A stretch of DNA of 14,952 nt from an uncultured Subdoligranulum sp. Lineage in GTDB: Bacteria > Bacillota_A > Clostridia > Oscillospirales > Ruminococcaceae. Each line of letters starts with the position of its first letter. Within the stretch, counting starts at the first letter, position 1. Made by a program: the position numbers and the translations under genes. Location of the stretch: positions 1-14,952 of the forward strand of contig NZ_CALADU010000021.1 in assembly GCF_937890665.1 (NCBI RefSeq), read 5' to 3'. The notes under the pieces were generated by a model. That model was given only the letters and a program-made list of their open reading frames with translations, was not told the origin of the DNA and ran no database searches. Positions 13,289 through 14,952 of the stretch are shown here, in pieces.

Positions 13289-14822
13289 TTATTCAAACTC
13301 AATCGTAGCCGGCGGTTTGGTCGTGTAATCAAACAGCACGCGGTTAATATTTTTTACTTCATTGACAATGCGGTTAGCAGCCGTAGTAATGGTAGCCGTG
13401 GGCAGCAACGTTACTTCAGCCGTCATAAAATCGGTAGTCGTAACGGCGCGCAAAGCAATCGCGTAATCATAGGTACGCTCATCGCCCATAACGCCAACAC
13501 TGCGCATATTGGTCAACGCTGCAAAATACTGGCTGGGACGCTGGTCCATGGGCAGCTTGTCAACCTCTTCACGCCAAATTGCATCGGCGTCCTGTACAAT
13601 GGCTACCTTCTCCGGGGTAACATCCCCAATAATGCGAATGGCAAGACCGGGCCCCGGGAACGGCTGACGTGCCACCAAGTATTCCGGCAAGCCCAGCTCT
13701 CGGCCCGCTTGGCGTACCTCGTCTTTAAACAAATCCCGCAGAGGTTCTACAATTTCTTTAAAGTCCACAAAGTCAGGCAAGCCGCCTACGTTGTGATGGC
13801 TCTTGATCGTTGCAGACTCACCGCCCAGACCGCTTTCCACGACATCTGGGTAGATGGTTCCCTGTGCCAGAAAATCTACCGCGCCAATCTTCTTCGCTTC
13901 GTCTTCAAAAACGCGGATAAATTCCTCACCGATGATTTTACGCTTACGCTCCGGCGCAGTCTCCCCCGCCAGTTTGCCGTAAAAACGGTCACGGGCGTCC
14001 ACACAGACAAAATTAATGTCAAACCCCGAATACTTCACAGACCTGTTCCCGCTCGTTTTTACGCAGCAGACCATGATCCACAAAAACACAAGTCAGTTGT
14101 TTCCCAATGGCTTTGGCCAACATAGCGGCACACACACTGGAATCAACGCCGCCAGACAAAGCGCAAAGCACCTTGCCATCACCAATTTTCTCGCGAAGTG
14201 CCTGTACAGAATGCTCCACAAAAGAGTCCATCTTCCACGTGCCGGCACAGCCACAGACTTCATAAACAAAGTTATGCAAAATTTGCGTGCCGTTCTCGGT
14301 ATGAAGCACTTCCGGGTGGAACTGCACGCAATACAGCCCACGAGCCGAATCCTGCGCAGCCGCAACCGGACAATTCGGTGTATGTGCAACAATCTGGAAG
14401 TCAGGGGCTGCCGTTTCGATATAATCGTTATGGCTCATCCAGCAGATATTTTGCGCCGGCAAACCCTTGAAAAGAGGACTGCTTGTATCCAAATCAACCA
14501 GAGTTTTTCCATATTCGCGTTCCGGTGCCTTCGTTACATTGCCGCCCAGCATATGCATCATTAACTGACTGCCATAGCAGATTCCCAGAATGGGCACACC
14601 CCATGTGTAAATTTCGGGATCGATCGTCGGGGAATCCGGCAAATAAGCACTATTGGGGCCACCAGTGAAGATGATTCCCTTCGGATTCTTGGCTTTAATT
14701 TTAGCAAGGTCCGTGCGATACGAGTAGATCTCGCAATACACATTACATTCACGGACGCGACGTGCAATCAGCTGATTATACTGGCCGCCGAAGTCCAGAA
14801 CAATGACAGTCTCCTGCTGCAT
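13289..14822 (-). pseudogene. guaA: guaA, GMP synthase (glutamine-hydrolysing), interrupted by a single-base frameshift
   Basis: GuaA converts XMP to GMP with ATP and glutamine. The N-terminal frame (14822-14019) carries the glutamine amidotransferase domain with Cys82 (GICYGSQ) and the His169/Glu171 pair (FHPE). It then enters the ATP-pyrophosphatase domain, with PP-loop SGGVDSS (223-229), and stops after EVFGV. The other frame continues seamlessly with [38 protein letters not shown], the [14 protein letters not shown] motif and the dimerisation domain ending KPPATIEFE. The break is at CCCC (14024-14027, plus strand). Removing one base restores a 510-aa protein of normal length with every motif. 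The start has GGGAG 7 nt upstream. As guaA is normally needed and nothing else is damaged, a sequencing error is as likely as a real mutation. Confidence 0.9.
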
Positions 14823-14863
14823 GGAGGTACTCCCTTCTCTTTTTTCTTTCCTATTATCTATGT

Positions 14864-14893
14864 ATTATAGCATACTGCCATCTTGTTGAACAG
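14864..14893 (-). promoter_or_regulatory. guaA promoter
   Basis: On the minus strand a perfect TATAAT (complement of 14864-14869) is preceded by TGC, an extended -10. No good -35 exists (best TGTTCA- or TTCAAC-like hexamers at about 14885-14893). The leader is about 35 nt, so there is no room for a purine riboswitch after this start site. Confidence 0.7.
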
Positions 14894-14900
14894 ATGGCAG
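14875..14900. repeat. inverted repeat across the guaA -35 region, candidate operator
   Basis: A perfect 9-bp inverted repeat CTGCCATCT / AGATGGCAG (14875-14883, 14892-14900; loop TGTTGAAC) lies immediately upstream of the extended -10. Neither side has a T tract, so it is not an intrinsic terminator. A repressor or activator operator is the simplest reading. It does not match the B. subtilis PurBox as I know it. The remaining 14901-14952 shows no gene. Confidence 0.5.
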
Positions 14901-14952
14901 ATCAAAAAATCTTTTGCCTTCTTTACGCGAGGAAACTATACAAAAAGGCAGG

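Noticed and set aside
1..14952. CRISPR arrays, rRNA, tRNA genes, insertion sequences
   Set aside because: No regularly spaced repeats, cloverleaf-like blocks, rRNA sequence or transposase-like reading frames were seen on either strand.

Overview
The window reads as chromosomal DNA from a low-to-mid GC member of the Bacillota, probably Clostridia (an Oscillospiraceae- or Lachnospiraceae-like gut bacterium). This is inferred from strong GGAGG-type ribosome binding sites, TATAAT promoters with TGn extensions, T-tailed intrinsic terminators, the two-component/FtsX-type ABC transporter module, and a clostridial-looking GuaA. No 16S or other phylogenetic marker is present, so this placement is an inference.

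Layout. (1) 78-929 (+): an AT-rich, isolated GIY-YIG nuclease-like protein with a C-terminal DUF4357-type domain. (2) 1010-6039 (-): a four-gene unit transcribed leftward from a good promoter at 6107-6134. It encodes an OmpR-family response regulator, a histidine kinase with almost no sensor region, an ABC ATPase and a large FtsX-type permease, and it ends in a strong terminator at 935-978. It looks like a peptide/antibiotic sensing and export or resistance module. (3) 6497-13131 (+): a magnesium-transport region with two MgtA-type P-type ATPases (884 and 921 aa), a small winged-helix regulator between them, and a 53-aa Trp/Met-rich membrane protein at the end. (4) 13289-14822 (-): guaA, GMP synthase, complete except for one extra base in a run of four C/G that breaks the frame. 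It has its own promoter at 14864-14893, with an inverted repeat at 14875-14900 across the -35 region.

The most interesting part is the 346-bp gap before the second mgtA (9729-10074). It holds two terminator hairpins (9744-9798 and 9891-9926), then a 49-codon leader ORF with a near-perfect Shine-Dalgarno sequence. The leader peptide starts [11 protein letters not shown]: acidic residues at 2 and 4, Pro at 7, then an Arg cluster. This resembles the enterobacterial Mg2+-sensing leader peptide MgtL. The leader ORF runs over the mgtA ribosome binding site and start codon. The leader RNA has one 5' segment with three competing complementary partners, followed by a hairpin that buries the mgtA Shine-Dalgarno. 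Together these suggest an MgtL-like translational switch in a Gram-positive, which I infer from sequence only.

Likely division of labour: the first mgtA is driven by a simple promoter 25-30 nt from its start and is co-transcribed with the winged-helix regulator. The second mgtA is controlled post-initiation through its leader, and the small membrane protein made with it may stabilise or regulate the pump, as MgtS and MgtR do for enterobacterial MgtA/MgtC. Downstream of guaA a direct repeat and hairpin resemble an attachment-site remnant; the 3' end of guaA is a known landing site for integrative elements.
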